Of a stretch of DNA of 64,000 bases, positions 44,086 to 53,939 are shown piece by piece (the stretch's first letter is position 1; each line of letters opens with the position of its first letter). Where the stretch lies: NCBI RefSeq assembly GCF_008011855.1, contig NZ_VOUX01000004.1:186001-250000 (forward strand), given 5' to 3'. The translations under genes were made by a program, and so were the position numbers. The notes under the pieces were generated by a model. It searched no databases, was not told the DNA's origin, and saw only the letters and a list, made by a program, of their open reading frames with translations. The stretch is from Serratia bockelmannii (GTDB taxonomy: Bacteria > Pseudomonadota > Gammaproteobacteria > Enterobacterales > Enterobacteriaceae).

Positions 44086-45153
44086 ATGCCAGTGTTACAT
44101 AACCGAATTTCTAATGAGGAACTGAAGGCGCGCATGCTGGCGGAAACCGAGCCGCGCACCACAGTTTCTTTTTACAAATACTTCTCCATCGACGATCCCA
44201 AAGCGTTTCGCGACAGCCTGTACGTTCAGTTCGAAAAACTGAAGGTGTTCGGCCGCATCTACGTGGCGAAAGAGGGCATCAACGCGCAGATCAGCGTGCC
44301 GCAGCATCACTTCGACGCGTTCAAAGCCGCGCTGTTCGCCTCGCACCCGGCGCTGGATCAGGTACGCCTGAATATTGCGCTCGAAGACGATGGCAAATCC
44401 TTCTGGGTACTACGCCTCAAGGTGCGTGAGCGCATCGTGGCCGACGGCATCGATGACGAGAGCTTCGACCCAAGCAACGTCGGCGAGTATCTGCAGGCCG
44501 ATCGCGTCAATCAGATGATAGACGATCCGAATACGGTATTCGTCGATATGCGCAACCACTATGAGTACGAAGTCGGCCATTTCGAAAACGCCATTGAGGT
44601 GCCGTCGGATACCTTCCGCGATCAGCTGCCGATGGCGGTGGAGATGCTGCAGGACAGTAAAGACAAGAATATTGTCATGTATTGCACCGGCGGCATTCGC
44701 TGTGAAAAAGCCAGCGCCTATATGCTGCACAAAGGCTTTAAAAACATCTACCACGTGGAAGGCGGGATTATCGAGTACACCCGCAAAGCGAAAGAACAGG
44801 GGTTGCCGCTGAAGTTTATCGGCAAAAACTTCGTGTTCGATGAGCGTATGGGTGAGCGCATCTCCGACGATGTGATCGCCAACTGCCACCAGTGTGGAGC
44901 GCCGTGCGACACCCATACCAACTGCAAGAACGACGGTTGCCATCTGCTGTTCATTCAGTGCCCGAGCTGCGCCGCCAAATTTGAAGGGTGCTGTAGCGAG
45001 ATTTGCCGCGAAGAGCTGAAGCTGCCGCGCGAAGAGCAACGCGCGCGCCGTGCCGGCCGTGAAAACGGCGTCAAGATCTTCAATAAGTCAAAAGGCTTGT
45101 TGCAGACTACGATGCACATTCCGGCACCGGAAGAAGAAGGCCCAGCCCGCTGA
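44086..45153 (+). CDS. trhO: tRNA uridine(34) hydroxylase TrhO (rhodanese family)
   Basis: TrhO uses oxygen to hydroxylate U34 of certain tRNAs, the first step to cmo5U/mo5U in wobble decoding. The 355-aa protein has an N-terminal ferredoxin-like domain, a rhodanese domain with the active-site loop [13 protein letters not shown] near residue 200, and a C-terminal Cys-rich segment ([19 protein letters not shown]). It matches E. coli YceA in sequence and position. Confidence 0.95.
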   Translation: MPVLHNRISNEELKARMLAETEPRTTVSFYKYFSIDDPKAFRDSLYVQFEKLKVFGRIYVAKEGINAQISVPQHHFDAFKAALFASHPALDQVRLNIALEDDGKSFWVLRLKVRERIVADGIDDESFDPSNVGEYLQADRVNQMIDDPNTVFVDMRNHYEYEVGHFENAIEVPSDTFRDQLPMAVEMLQDSKDKNIVMYCTGGIRCEKASAYMLHKGFKNIYHVEGGIIEYTRKAKEQGLPLKFIGKNFVFDERMGERISDDVIANCHQCGAPCDTHTNCKNDGCHLLFIQCPSCAAKFEGCCSEICREELKLPREEQRARRAGRENGVKIFNKSKGLLQTTMHIPAPEEEGPAR

Positions 45154-45170
45154 GTCTGAGGAAATGAGAA

Positions 45171-45198
45171 GCCCGGCCGCCAAACCGGGCTTTTTTTT
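45171..45198 (+). terminator. Rho-independent terminator of trhO
   Basis: gcccgg-ccgccaaa-ccgggc is followed by eight T residues, 17 bp after the trhO stop and just before the convergent yceI stop. Confidence 0.85.
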
Positions 45199-45200
45199 AT

Positions 45201-45779
45201 TTATTTCTCGCGTACGCCTTCTACGGAGATAATCAGCTCAACGTCTTGCGACGCCGGGCCCAGATCGGTGGTGATGCCGAAATCTTTCAGCTTGATCTTA
45301 CCGTTGGCCTCAAAGCCGGCGCGGTAGCCGCCCCACGGATCGTTGCCCTGGCCAATCAGTTTGGCGTCCAGCGTAACGGGCTTGGTCACGCCGTTCAGCG
45401 TCAGGTTGCCGACCACCGCATAACCGTCGCCGCTTTTTTTCACTTCGGTGGATTCAAACTTGGCTTGCTTGTTCTTCTCCACGTTGAGGAACTCGGCGCT
45501 GCGCAGGTGCTTGTCGCGCTCGGCGTGGTTGGTGTCGACGCTGGCGGTATTGATGGTCACGTTGACCTTGTCCTTGGACGGATCTTTTTCGTCGAAGGTG
45601 AAGCCGCCGTCGAAGTCTTTAAAGCTGCCATACAGCCAGCTGTAGCCCAGGTGCTGGATGCGGAACTCGATAAAGGCGTGCTGGCCCTGTTTGTCGATCT
45701 TGTAGTCCGCCGCCAGTGCGGAACCGGCGCTCAGCAGCAGGGCGCCTGCGGTCAGGCCCAATACGGTCTTTTTCAACAT
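45201..45779 (-). CDS. yceI: Periplasmic YceI-family protein
   Basis: The 192-aa protein has a signal peptide ([20 protein letters not shown], cut after ALA) and a lipocalin-like YceI barrel ([40 protein letters not shown]). Family members bind polyisoprenoids; E. coli YceI rises at high pH and in high osmolality. The start at 45779 has GGAG 7 bases upstream. It is 23 bp downstream of yceJ in the same operon. Confidence 0.95.
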   Translation of the reverse strand: MLKKTVLGLTAGALLLSAGSALAADYKIDKQGQHAFIEFRIQHLGYSWLYGSFKDFDGGFTFDEKDPSKDKVNVTINTASVDTNHAERDKHLRSAEFLNVEKNKQAKFESTEVKKSGDGYAVVGNLTLNGVTKPVTLDAKLIGQGNDPWGGYRAGFEANGKIKLKDFGITTDLGPASQDVELIISVEGVREK

Positions 45780-45802
45780 AGCAATCTCCATAAATCCAAA
45801 GG

Positions 45803-46357
45803 TTAATCGGCGCTGCTACCCAGCATCCGTTTCAAAGTGACATCACGATCGATAAAGTGATGTTTAAGCGCGGCCAGCCCGTGCAGTACCGAAAGCACTA
45901 CCACGGCCCAGGCCAGGTAAAGGTGTATGGCGCCGGCGGTGTCGGCCTGTTCCGCCATGCCGGTGACGGTGGCGGGCACGTCGAACCAGCCGAATACGCT
46001 GATCGGTTGGCCGTCGGCGGTCGAGATCAGATAGCCGCTGATCAGAATGCCGAACAGCACGGCATACAGCGCCAGATGCGCGAGAATAGCGCTGACGCGA
46101 GTGAGGCGACCATAGCTGGCCAGCGGCTTGGGTGGCGGCGAGACAAAGCGCCAGATCACGCGGATCACCATCACGATGAACAGCAGCGTGCCAATGCTTT
46201 TGTGGATCTCCGGCGCCTGATGGTACCAGACGTCGTAATAGCCCAGCGTAACCATCCACAGACCGAGTGCGAACATGCCGTACACCGTCAGCGCCACCAG
46301 CCAGTGGATTAACACTGACACATGGCCGAAACGATCGGCGGTATTTTTCCAGAGCAT
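45803..46357 (-). CDS. yceJ: Cytochrome b561-family protein YceJ
   Basis: A 184-aa di-haem inner-membrane cytochrome with four helices and histidine ligands in [31 protein letters not shown] and [20 protein letters not shown]. It probably moves electrons between the quinone pool and superoxide or a periplasmic partner, as shown for E. coli CybB-type proteins. It forms an operon with yceI. Confidence 0.92.
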   Translation of the reverse strand: MLWKNTADRFGHVSVLIHWLVALTVYGMFALGLWMVTLGYYDVWYHQAPEIHKSIGTLLFIVMVIRVIWRFVSPPPKPLASYGRLTRVSAILAHLALYAVLFGILISGYLISTADGQPISVFGWFDVPATVTGMAEQADTAGAIHLYLAWAVVVLSVLHGLAALKHHFIDRDVTLKRMLGSSAD

Positions 46358-46799
46358 CCTGTTTCCTTCGATTACCGATTGGCTGGCTGCAATAATTAAA
46401 CTTTAGGAAACATAAAATCAATAATAAATTTAACTATGTTACTTCTTAGAAATATTAGTCAGTGAATTTGTTTGAGATGTTCGGGCTTCATCAGATAAAT
46501 CGTTGAAGATGATATTATTTCCCTCATGGGGTGGTTGTGCTAGTTGTTGAAAATTAGGCTTATTATCTATTAATGTCAGCTTTTGTCATTTTACGTAAAT
46601 CGTCCATGAGTTGCTCGGTGGAATTATTTGTTGGCAAACGTTATGACTATTTCTTGCGGCAAAGAGCAGGGCGGAAAGATTAATTTTTTCGAACGGTTAG
46701 GCGAAATCCTCTGCGGCGTGACGGTGGACTTTGCTACCATTAGCGCCAAGAGTCGGCTCTTGGTGGCCGGTTAACCCAGTGAAATAACAAGGAAACGTC
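46358..46799. other. Gap of 442 bp between divergent yceJ and tqsA
   Basis: An AT-rich divergent promoter region. I see no gene, tRNA or strong palindrome in it. Confidence 0.5.
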
Positions 46800-47858
46800 A
46801 TGGGCCGAACCCGTGTGACCGACAGTAGCCTGCGTCTGGCCGTCCTGCTGGCGATGTTGGTGATCATTTTGGCCGGGGTGAAAGCCGCCGCCGACATCGT
46901 GGTGCCGTTTTTGCTGGCGGTGTTCCTCGCCATGGTGCTGAACCCGCTGGTGGCGATGCTGGAACGCCGACGAGTGCCGCGTATCGTCGGGGTGACGCTG
47001 CTGGTGACGGCGGTGATCGTGGTCGTGATGCTGTTTATCGGCATGCTGGGTGCTTCGCTGAACGAGTTCGCCCGCTCGCTGCCCCAGTACCGCGGCATGA
47101 TGATCGAGAAGCTGCGCGAGCTGCAGCATTACGCCGATCGCTTCAATATCAGTCTCTCCAGCGAAGCGATGCTGCAGTATGTCGATCCCAGCGCGGCGAT
47201 GAATCTGGTCACCCGCATGCTGGGGCACCTGTCTGGCGCCATGACCAACGTCTTCCTGCTGCTGATGACCGTGGTGTTTATGCTGTTCGAAGTGCAACTG
47301 CTGCCGTATAAGCTGCAGCAGGCGCTGGATAAGCCGAACGAGGGGCTCGCCGCGGTGCGGCGGGCGCTGGACGGCGTGACACGTTATCTGGTGATTAAAA
47401 CCATCATCAGCCTGGCCACTGGGGTGATCGTCTGGATCTTCCTGGCGGCGGTCGGCGTGCGTTTTGCCTTTATCTGGGGGCTGCTGGCGTTTCTGCTTAA
47501 CTACATTCCCAACATTGGCTCGGTATTGGCCGCCATTCCGCCGCTGATTCAGGCGCTGTTGTTCAACGGATTGGGTGATGCGCTGGTGGTGGCGGGTGGC
47601 TTTATCGCTGTCAACATGGTGATCGGCAATATCCTCGAGCCGCGCGTGATGGGGCGCGGGCTGGGGCTGTCGACGCTGGTGGTGTTCCTGTCGCTGATCT
47701 TCTGGGGCTGGCTGCTCGGCCCGGTGGGCATGCTGCTGTCGGTGCCGCTGACGATCGTGGCGCGCATCGCGCTGGAGACCACCGAAGGCGGCTATCGGCT
47801 GGCGGTTATCCTGGGGGACGGTCGCCCGCCGCACCAGCCTCCGGCGGCGCCGGAGTGA
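46800..47858 (+). CDS. tqsA: AI-2E family transporter TqsA
   Basis: The 352-aa protein has seven to eight helices of the AI-2E family and matches E. coli TqsA (YdgG) in GLLAFLLNYIPNIGSVLAAI and IMGRGLGLSTLVVFLSLIFW-like end sequence. TqsA controls export of autoinducer-2 and affects biofilm formation in E. coli. The last 53 bp overlap the end of the convergent reductase gene. Confidence 0.9.
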   Translation: MGRTRVTDSSLRLAVLLAMLVIILAGVKAAADIVVPFLLAVFLAMVLNPLVAMLERRRVPRIVGVTLLVTAVIVVVMLFIGMLGASLNEFARSLPQYRGMMIEKLRELQHYADRFNISLSSEAMLQYVDPSAAMNLVTRMLGHLSGAMTNVFLLLMTVVFMLFEVQLLPYKLQQALDKPNEGLAAVRRALDGVTRYLVIKTIISLATGVIVWIFLAAVGVRFAFIWGLLAFLLNYIPNIGSVLAAIPPLIQALLFNGLGDALVVAGGFIAVNMVIGNILEPRVMGRGLGLSTLVVFLSLIFWGWLLGPVGMLLSVPLTIVARIALETTEGGYRLAVILGDGRPPHQPPAAPE

Positions 47859-48810
47859 GGAATATTTTGCCACTTACGCCGGGCTGGGCGGCGTGGTGCA
47901 GCGCCGCTGCGTACTGAGGCAAAGGATAAATCGCGGCGGGTGGGCGCAGCGCCAGCTGGCCGCGCCGCAGCAGCTGGAATAGCTGATAAAACGCCGTCTG
48001 CCATTGCGCCGGTGCCGCCTGTGCGTTCCATTTGCGCAAGTGGAACAGCGAAGCCCGCAGCTTTAACTCGTCCACCACGCGCTGCCAGTCTACCTGGCGG
48101 CCGCTAAGCAGGCCCAGCGCCACAAAATCGCCGCCGGTGCGGACCGCCCGCGCCAACTGCAATCCGTCTTCGCCGCCGATGCAGTCGATGGCCGCACGGG
48201 CGCCAAAATTCGTCATTTCCACCAGCTGCGACGCTTCGATAACGCGCCAGGCGCCGGCGGCCAGTAACGCCTGGCGATGAGCGGTGTTGCGCACCACGAC
48301 CGCCAGACGAATGCCGCGCAGCGCCGTCATCTGCGCCAACAGCAGGCTAACGGCGGAACCGCCGCCGTTGAGCAGCAGTAAGTCGCCGGCGTTGAGCGGC
48401 AGCCATTGCGTCAACAGCACCCAGCAGGTGAGCGGGTTGATATAGATTTGCGCTGCGCAGGCGTCGTCGATGTCGTCCGGCACCCAGATCACCCGATCTT
48501 CAGGCAGCGTGACGAACGTTTGCCAACTGCCGTTACCCGCTACCGCCAGCGCGCGGCGGCCCGTTGAATGCCCATTCTGCGGGTTGACGACGACGCCCAC
48601 GCCTTCATATCCCGGCACCTGAGGAAGGGCGATGCGGTGCGCGTATTGGCCGTGGATCGGGATCAGATCGGAAGGGTTGATCGGGGCATAGCGCATCTGC
48701 AATAACCGCTGTCCGGGGCGCAGCAGCGGTCTGCTCATCTGCTGCAATTCCAGCACCTGGGCGGGATCGCCGAAGCGGTTGAAGCTCAATCGGGGAAATA
48801 ACGGCGGCAT
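47806..48810 (-). CDS. Zinc-binding-dehydrogenase family (MDR) quinone/enoyl reductase-like protein
   Basis: The 334-aa protein has the GroES-like N-terminal half (RYAPINPSDLIPIHGQY, VPGYEGVGVV) and a Rossmann NADPH domain (LLLLNGGGSAVSLLLAQMTA). It lacks the Cys/His catalytic-zinc ligands, which fits the zinc-free MECR/quinone-reductase branch. It starts 3 bp after a 38-aa membrane ORF, and its 3' end overlaps the convergent tqsA by 53 bp. The substrate is unknown. Confidence 0.88.
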   Translation of the reverse strand: MPPLFPRLSFNRFGDPAQVLELQQMSRPLLRPGQRLLQMRYAPINPSDLIPIHGQYAHRIALPQVPGYEGVGVVVNPQNGHSTGRRALAVAGNGSWQTFVTLPEDRVIWVPDDIDDACAAQIYINPLTCWVLLTQWLPLNAGDLLLLNGGGSAVSLLLAQMTALRGIRLAVVVRNTAHRQALLAAGAWRVIEASQLVEMTNFGARAAIDCIGGEDGLQLARAVRTGGDFVALGLLSGRQVDWQRVVDELKLRASLFHLRKWNAQAAPAQWQTAFYQLFQLLRRGQLALRPPAAIYPLPQYAAALHHAAQPGVSGKIFLTPAPPEAGAAGDRPPG

Positions 48811-48813
48811 GGA

Positions 48814-48930
48814 TTACATGACGAAGAAGAAATAGACATCCAACGCCAGCAGCACTAGCCACAGACACAGGTACAGCACCAGGTGCTCACGCACGTTGTT
48901 GACGATAGCCGCCAGTATTCGGTTTAACAT
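48814..48930 (-). CDS. Predicted 38-aa single-span membrane peptide
   Basis: The frame encodes MLNRILAAIVNNVREHLVLY and then a hydrophobic helix LCLWLVLLALDVYFFFVM at the very C-terminus. The ATG has AGG about 10 bases upstream. Its stop lies 3 bp before the start of the MDR reductase gene on the same strand, so they would form an operon. The composition is that of a small membrane protein; I recall no homologue. Confidence 0.55.
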   Translation of the reverse strand: MLNRILAAIVNNVREHLVLYLCLWLVLLALDVYFFFVM

Positions 48931-49021
48931 TTCAGCTGCCTGAAGAAAGGGACCTTTGATTATAGTCCTTTTCTCGGCGTCTTTTACAGCGCGCCGCGCG
49001 TGAGTGCGGGAAGAGAGGCGA

Positions 49022-49046
49022 TAAAAAAGCCTGCGTTATCGCAGGC
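49022..49046 (-). terminator. Rho-independent terminator of the LuxR-type gene
   Basis: gcctgcg-ttat-cgcaggc with an A run on the left (a T run on the minus strand) follows the minus-strand stop at 49053. Confidence 0.85.
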
Positions 49047-49052
49047 TTGAGG

Positions 49053-49679
49053 TTACACGGCCAGCAGCGCCAGCGGCGTCGAATTTGTTGGCGTGCTCGG
49101 CGGGTAGAAATAGCGCAGCACGTTATACAGCGAGTAGAACTCCAGCCGGTTGCGCGCGTTGATCTTCTCCGTGATGTGACGCTTGTGCACGTACACCGTA
49201 TGCGAGCTGATTTGCAGCTTTTTCGCGATGCGGTAGTTGGGCATCTCCGCCATCCAATATTTCATCACCGTCAGTTCCTGCGGACTGAACAAGGAACGCT
49301 CTTCGCCGTCATCGGCCAGCGCCAGCGGATTTTCGCGCAGCGTGCGTAAAGTGAGTGGCAGAATGCTTTTATTGAACAGAAAGGCGTTATCGGCGATGCG
49401 CATTGGCGTTTCGCTGTAAGGGTAAGGCGTATCGAGATAGATAAACAGCAAGGCAGACTGGCTGGCTTCCATAAACGCCAGCAGCTGCGCGTCTGCTTCG
49501 TTATAACGGCACTGGTTGCTGAGGTTCACCAGAATGTGGCTCGGCTGAAAGCTGGCCAACAGCGGCGTAGCGTATTCAATGCTGTGGCAGCACTTGATCG
49601 TCGTAATCCCACTATCAGCAAAGTAGCTGGCTATACCGACCCGGGTGAAGCAGCATTCGTCCACGACAAGTAGTTTCAT
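49053..49679 (-). CDS. LuxR-family regulator with degenerate receiver domain
   Basis: The 208-aa protein has a C-terminal LuxR helix-turn-helix (SPQELTVMKYWMAEMPNYRI, then HTVYVHKRHITEKINARNRL). The N-terminal half has the fold length of a receiver, but the phosphoacceptor strand reads HILVNLSNQ with no Asp at the usual place. Such pseudo-receivers occur in RcsA- and BglJ-type co-regulators that pair with RcsB. Its target and partner are not known, and no sensor kinase lies nearby. Confidence 0.85.
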   Translation of the reverse strand: MKLLVVDECCFTRVGIASYFADSGITTIKCCHSIEYATPLLASFQPSHILVNLSNQCRYNEADAQLLAFMEASQSALLFIYLDTPYPYSETPMRIADNAFLFNKSILPLTLRTLRENPLALADDGEERSLFSPQELTVMKYWMAEMPNYRIAKKLQISSHTVYVHKRHITEKINARNRLEFYSLYNVLRYFYPPSTPTNSTPLALLAV

Positions 49680-49895
49680 GGTGACGTCCTTGTTGAAAGC
49701 CGATGGAGCATATCTTCTGTAAAATAGGACTTACACTGCAAGTGTTCAATTCGGAAATTCAAATGCTGAATATAAGAAATTTCCGTTATCAGGATTTTTA
49801 CTTGGTATTTAAAAGAGTTAGCAGGTTAATAAATTGTAACCGCTAAATTTTGCTGTCCAGGGCACGACGGCAACCTGGACAGAGAAATCCTTCGC

Positions 49896-51011
49896 TTAGC
49901 TAAATCGTTTCAGACCAAAGCTGGAGACGTCGACCGGCGGCGCTTTGTCCTGCGCGAACAGCGCGGCAATCTCACCCAACGCGCTGGCGAACTTGAAGCC
50001 GTGGCCGCTCAATCCGCTGATGACCATCAGGCGATCGCAATCCGGCAGCGTATCGATAATAAAGTCTTCGTCGGGGCTCATATCATAACTGCAGGCTTCG
50101 CCGTGTAAACATACGCCTACACCCGGTAAAAATTGCCGCAGGAAGGAGAAAACTTCCGTGCCGTCGCTGGCGTAGCTGCCGAAGGGTTTGCGCTGCTCGG
50201 GGGCATCCATCGGCTGGCCGCCGTCGTGCTTGCCTACTTTCAGGCCGTCGTTATCCGCCGGGAAACCGTAATAGTGCGTGCCGTCTTGCGCTTCGACGGT
50301 AAAGGCCGGGAAACGATTGTTCACGCTGTAGCGGCCATCTGCCTGATGCCAGGAGAAGACTTTGCGCAGTGGCGCGACGGGTAACTGCGGCAACAGCGCT
50401 TTGACCCAGGTACCGGCGGTGATCACCGCTTTTCGCGCCGTGAAACGCCCTTCGCCGGTGATGACCTCAACGCCGCCATCGATAGGCTCCACCGCGCTGA
50501 CCGGGCAGTTGAACAACTGGCTGCAGCCGGCTTCTTTTGCTAGCTTGATCAGAGTGGCTATCGCCAGCTCAGCATGCAGGAAGCCGGCGTCGGGCTCGAA
50601 CACGCCGACATAACCTTCCGGGGCCCGGAATTCCGGCCAGCGTTGAGCGATCTGTTCGGCGCTGAGGGTTTGCGCATTCAGACGGAATGTTTGCGCGCTC
50701 TGCTGAGCATTGCGAATGAAGTCGGAGTGCTGCGGCCCCAAATTGAGGACGCCGCACGACTGAAACAGTTCCTCGCCGGATTGTTGAATCAGCGCATTCC
50801 ACAGCGCCTGGGCGCGTAGCACCAGCGGCACGTACTTTTCGCCTTCGCCGTAAGCGTGACGGATGATGCGGGTATCGCCGTGATGGCTGCCGTTGCGGTG
50901 CGGGGGAATGGCGCTGTCGATCATCAGCACTTTCAAGCCGGCCCGCGTGGCGTAATAGCCTGCCGCTGCGCCGACGGAACCGCTGCCCACCACAATCAAA
51001 TCATATTCCAC
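49896..51011 (-). CDS. solA: N-methyl-L-tryptophan oxidase SolA
   Basis: SolA is a flavoprotein of the monomeric sarcosine oxidase family that oxidises N-methyl amino acids, giving formaldehyde and H2O2. The 371-aa protein has the FAD motif [20 protein letters not shown], the covalent-flavin Cys region [20 protein letters not shown] and matches E. coli SolA throughout. The start is GTG with AGGGTGGG-type ribosome sequence upstream. It lies beside bssS, as in E. coli. Confidence 0.94.
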   Translation of the reverse strand: MEYDLIVVGSGSVGAAAGYYATRAGLKVLMIDSAIPPHRNGSHHGDTRIIRHAYGEGEKYVPLVLRAQALWNALIQQSGEELFQSCGVLNLGPQHSDFIRNAQQSAQTFRLNAQTLSAEQIAQRWPEFRAPEGYVGVFEPDAGFLHAELAIATLIKLAKEAGCSQLFNCPVSAVEPIDGGVEVITGEGRFTARKAVITAGTWVKALLPQLPVAPLRKVFSWHQADGRYSVNNRFPAFTVEAQDGTHYYGFPADNDGLKVGKHDGGQPMDAPEQRKPFGSYASDGTEVFSFLRQFLPGVGVCLHGEACSYDMSPDEDFIIDTLPDCDRLMVISGLSGHGFKFASALGEIAALFAQDKAPPVDVSSFGLKRFS

Positions 51012-51103
51012 GTACCCACCCTCTCTGATAGCGATTTCTTATCGCCCCATGATAAAAGGTTGGCGGGCGCAATGCACTGATTGAACGATGAAAGGCAAAG
51101 AAA

Positions 51104-51131
51104 AAGGCGCCGGGAATGGTCGCGGCGCCTT
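51104..51131 (-). terminator. Rho-independent terminator of bssS
   Basis: aaggcgcc and ggcgcctt form an 8-bp stem around a 12-nt loop; a T run follows on the minus strand after the bssS stop. Confidence 0.8.
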
Positions 51132-51151
51132 AGGGGGTAGGAGACGATAAA

Positions 51152-51406
51152 TCAATGTTTTCTGCGATCAAGATCCTGGTAATCCGTAGCTTCAATCTTG
51201 GCGATGCCGGCTTCTAAGATATTGATTAATTGACGGGCGACATCTGTAGTCAGCCAAAGCGTTCGGTCTACTTGGGCTTCTTCGGGCGTTTGGTCTAGTG
51301 AAGACAGGTAATGAAGGCGTATCATCATGGCGTCGTAAACGTCGACAGTACTGATATCCCAACCGACAAGCGGGTGCGTCTGAATTACTTCATCATTTCT
51401 GTCCAT
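51152..51406 (-). CDS. bssS: Biofilm regulator BssS
   Basis: The 84-aa protein equals E. coli BssS (YceP) in length and matches it in NDEVIQTHPLVGWDISTVDV, LWLTTDVARQLINILEAGIA. BssS influences biofilm formation through AI-2 and indole signalling in E. coli. It lies in the solA-bssS-dinI-pyrC order. Confidence 0.95.
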   Translation of the reverse strand: MDRNDEVIQTHPLVGWDISTVDVYDAMMIRLHYLSSLDQTPEEAQVDRTLWLTTDVARQLINILEAGIAKIEATDYQDLDRRKH

Positions 51407-51607
51407 AAAGACCCCTTATTGAGTAGTAACTACCGTGAGTGACTAACGAGGATCAATGCGGCTCATCATCATGAGAGCAATTACAGTATACGCATCCGCT
51501 TTCATCGGTGGAGGGGGTTGTCACCGAAATTTGCAAAATAAATATTTATTTGAACAATTATTCTACAAATTTGCAGGTGCAGCAGTGGACGAGTCAAGCG
51601 CAGCGCG

Positions 51608-51886
51608 TTATTCCGCGTCGGCAGGTGGCGATGCACCATGCAGACATTTTTCCAGCTCTTCGGCCAAATGGGCGAAATGCTTTTGCGTTTCGGCATCACG
51701 ATTCTGGCTGTGCGATTCCAGCTTCAGGCTGTGGATCAGCCGTTGGTTGGCTTTGTCATCCAGGCTGAAGGCCAGATAAGAGAAAGCTACTTCCAGTACG
51801 TTCAAGCGCCTTTTCTGATCGGCAATCAGCGCCAGCAGTTCGCCAAACGTCATTGCGTCTTCGGATTTCACCTTGTCCGGGGCCAT
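51608..51886 (-). CDS. Small soluble protein of unknown function (92 aa)
   Basis: An unrecognised protein, mostly helical with possible coiled coil (FGELLALIADQKRRLNVLEV, ETQKHFAHLAEELEKCLH). It lies between bssS and dinI, where E. coli has no gene. GGAG sequence precedes the ATG. Confidence 0.65.
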   Translation of the reverse strand: MAPDKVKSEDAMTFGELLALIADQKRRLNVLEVAFSYLAFSLDDKANQRLIHSLKLESHSQNRDAETQKHFAHLAEELEKCLHGASPPADAE

Positions 51887-51978
51887 GCTTACTCCTTTGC
51901 GTTAAATACAGCGCTGAGGCAGATTTTGTTTCAGAGTAAGGGTAAGCGATGAATGGGCAGGGCGCCAGAAACAAAAAA

Positions 51979-51998
51979 GCCGGAGAGCGACCCCCGGC
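51979..51998 (-). terminator. Rho-independent terminator of dinI
   Basis: gccgg (51979-51983) pairs with ccggc (51994-51998); a T run follows on the minus strand. It lies 19 bp after the dinI stop. Confidence 0.7.
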
Positions 51999-52016
51999 AA
52001 AAACAGCATTGCAGTG

Positions 52017-52256
52017 TTATTCTGCGCTAAACCATTCGTCCGCGCTTTCCCAGGTTTCCTGAAGGATTTCCTCGATCAGATCCCGATCGGTTTTGGCGCC
52101 CCCCAGCACGGAGAGCCCGTTGGCGCCAGCATAACGTACATGAACGACGGCGTCTGGAAACTGGCGATTGACCCGTTTGCCCAGTTCACCGGTCAGCGCC
52201 TCAATGGCGCCCGACGGCAGCGGCCGGGTTTTATCTAGAGTGACTTCAACACGCAT
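52017..52256 (-). CDS. dinI: DNA damage-inducible protein DinI
   Basis: DinI binds RecA filaments and modulates the SOS response. The 79-aa protein matches E. coli DinI in MRVEVTLDKTRPLPSGAIEA and EILQETWESADEWF. A LexA box precedes it. It lies next to pyrC as in E. coli. Confidence 0.95.
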   Translation of the reverse strand: MRVEVTLDKTRPLPSGAIEALTGELGKRVNRQFPDAVVHVRYAGANGLSVLGGAKTDRDLIEEILQETWESADEWFSAE

Positions 52257-52275
52257 AATTGCCCCCGAAGCGATT

Positions 52276-52295
52276 TACTGTTTATTTATACAGTT
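52276..52295. promoter_or_regulatory. LexA box of dinI
   Basis: TACTGT-N8-ACAGTT contains a perfect CTGT-N8-ACAG core, 19 bp upstream of the dinI start. It is a textbook LexA operator. Confidence 0.9.
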
Positions 52296-52331
52296 AACCG
52301 AGTGCGAGGGCAAGAGGGCGATGCAAAAATA

Positions 52332-53378
52332 TCAGTCTTTCAGCGACCAGTTCAGGGTTTCACCCGCCAGGAAGGGGATCACGGATTCATTGCCGAGGGT
52401 AATCTCTTCCGGTTGGGTGGTTGGCACGCGCTGCAGTTCGATGAAGTCTTCGTTGAGCGGCAGGCCATAGAAGCGTGGGCCGTTGAGCGAGCAGAAAGCC
52501 TCGAAGTGCTCCAGTGCGCCGAGCTGTTCGAAGACCGCTGCGTAAGCCGGGATGGCATTCGGCGCATTGAAGCAGCCGGCACAGCCGCAGCTGGACTCTT
52601 TGCGATGCTTGAGGTGCGGCGCGGAGTCGGTGCCGAGGAAGAAACGGTCCGAGCCGCTGGCAACCGCCTGACGCAGCGCTTCCTGATGGACGTTGCGCTT
52701 GAGGATCGGTAGGCAGAACAGGTGTGGGCGAATGCCGCCGACCAGCATGTGGTTGCGGTTGAACATCAGGTGTTGCGGCGTGATGGTGGCGCCGAGGAAA
52801 CGGTTGCCTGCCTGCACGTACTGTGCCGCTTCTTTGGTGGTGATGTGCTCGAAGACGATTTTCAGCTCCGGGAAGTGACGGCGGATAGGCTCCATCACCT
52901 GTTCGATAAAGCGCGCCTCGCGGTCGAAAATATCGACGGCAGGATCGGTCACTTCGCCGTGGATAAGCAAAGGCATGCCGATTTTTTGCATCTGTTCGAA
53001 CAGCGGATAAATGCCGGTCACGTCGCTGACGCCGTGGCTGGAGTTGGTGGTGGCGTTGGCCGGATACAGCTTGGCGGCGGTAAACACCCCTTGCTCGAAA
53101 CCGCTGACCAGTTCACTGGCCGCCAAGGAGTTGGTCAGGTAACAGGTCATCAGCGGAGTGAAGTTGTGACCCTGCGGCACCGCCGCCAGAATTCGATCGC
53201 GGTAGGCGCGCGCGGCGGCCACGGTCGTCACGGGCGGAACCAGGTTCGGCATCACGATCGCCCGGCCAAATACCTGGCTGGTATAGGGCACCACCGTTTT
53301 CAGCATCTCATCGTCACGCAGGTGGATATGCCAGTCGTCTGGGCGGCGGATTTTCAGAACTTGAGGTTGTGCGGTCAT
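52332..53378 (-). CDS. pyrC: Dihydroorotase
   Basis: PyrC closes carbamoyl aspartate to dihydroorotate in pyrimidine synthesis. The 348-aa length equals E. coli PyrC. The zinc-binding H17-x-H19 is in [11 protein letters not shown], the carboxylated-lysine region in [18 protein letters not shown], and further metal His and Asp residues in [19 protein letters not shown] and LGTDSAPH. Confidence 0.96.
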   Translation of the reverse strand: MTAQPQVLKIRRPDDWHIHLRDDEMLKTVVPYTSQVFGRAIVMPNLVPPVTTVAAARAYRDRILAAVPQGHNFTPLMTCYLTNSLAASELVSGFEQGVFTAAKLYPANATTNSSHGVSDVTGIYPLFEQMQKIGMPLLIHGEVTDPAVDIFDREARFIEQVMEPIRRHFPELKIVFEHITTKEAAQYVQAGNRFLGATITPQHLMFNRNHMLVGGIRPHLFCLPILKRNVHQEALRQAVASGSDRFFLGTDSAPHLKHRKESSCGCAGCFNAPNAIPAYAAVFEQLGALEHFEAFCSLNGPRFYGLPLNEDFIELQRVPTTQPEEITLGNESVIPFLAGETLNWSLKD

Positions 53379-53591
53379 CTAGCTAGGCTCCGGCGGTCAA
53401 ATACGTCTAATGAAAAGCGAATAATGGGTTTATTCACGCCGGGGTGTAAGGATAAGCGGAAAGTGCCGCAGATGCATCTGTTTGTTGGCGACAAGTTGAA
53501 ATCAACGGCGCAGCAGGCGCATAGTGACAAGGATTTCAACGATGCCGACGCCAATACCGTCGACTTTCATCAAGTGGAAAGGGAGAAAACA

Positions 53592-53879
53592 ATGGAAGTA
53601 CGCGTTATCGCCACCCTGCAAGCGAAAGCGGGATTTGAGGCCGCAGTCAGTGAAGCGGTGCACGACATTCTCGAGCCGAGCCGCCAGGAGCTGGGCAACC
53701 TGCAATATGATTTGCATCGCGATCTGGAAAAGCCGGGCACCTTCGTGTTCTTTGAGCGTTGGGCCAGCAGCGAAGCGCTGGATAAGCATAATGAGACGGC
53801 GCATTTTCAGCAGTTCGTCAGTCGACTTGACGGCAAGTTGGATGTTCTGGACATCAAGAAACTGAAAAAGATCGCCTGA
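53592..53879 (+). CDS. Antibiotic biosynthesis monooxygenase (ABM)-domain protein, YgiN-like
   Basis: The 95-aa protein is one ABM ferredoxin-like domain (VRVIATLQAKAGFEAAVSEA, QYDLHRDLEKPGTFVFFERW, HFQQFVSRLDGKLD). Members such as YgiN are quinol monooxygenases working in quinone cycling. The ATG at 53592 is the first with family-like sequence. It is a single gene closed by a terminator. Confidence 0.88.
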   Translation: MEVRVIATLQAKAGFEAAVSEAVHDILEPSRQELGNLQYDLHRDLEKPGTFVFFERWASSEALDKHNETAHFQQFVSRLDGKLDVLDIKKLKKIA

Positions 53880-53895
53880 GCTTTTTACAGGCAAG

Positions 53896-53924
53896 AAAAA
53901 ACCCGCCGATGGCGGGTTTTTTTA
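53896..53924. terminator. Bidirectional Rho-independent terminator
   Basis: aacccgcc-gat-ggcgggtt with A and T runs lies between the convergent ABM gene and rne. Confidence 0.88.
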
Positions 53925-53939
53925 GGGTTGCAGATTAAC

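Noticed and set aside
46740-47873. Minus-strand 377-codon open frame
   Set aside because: Antisense of tqsA with extreme His/Gln content.
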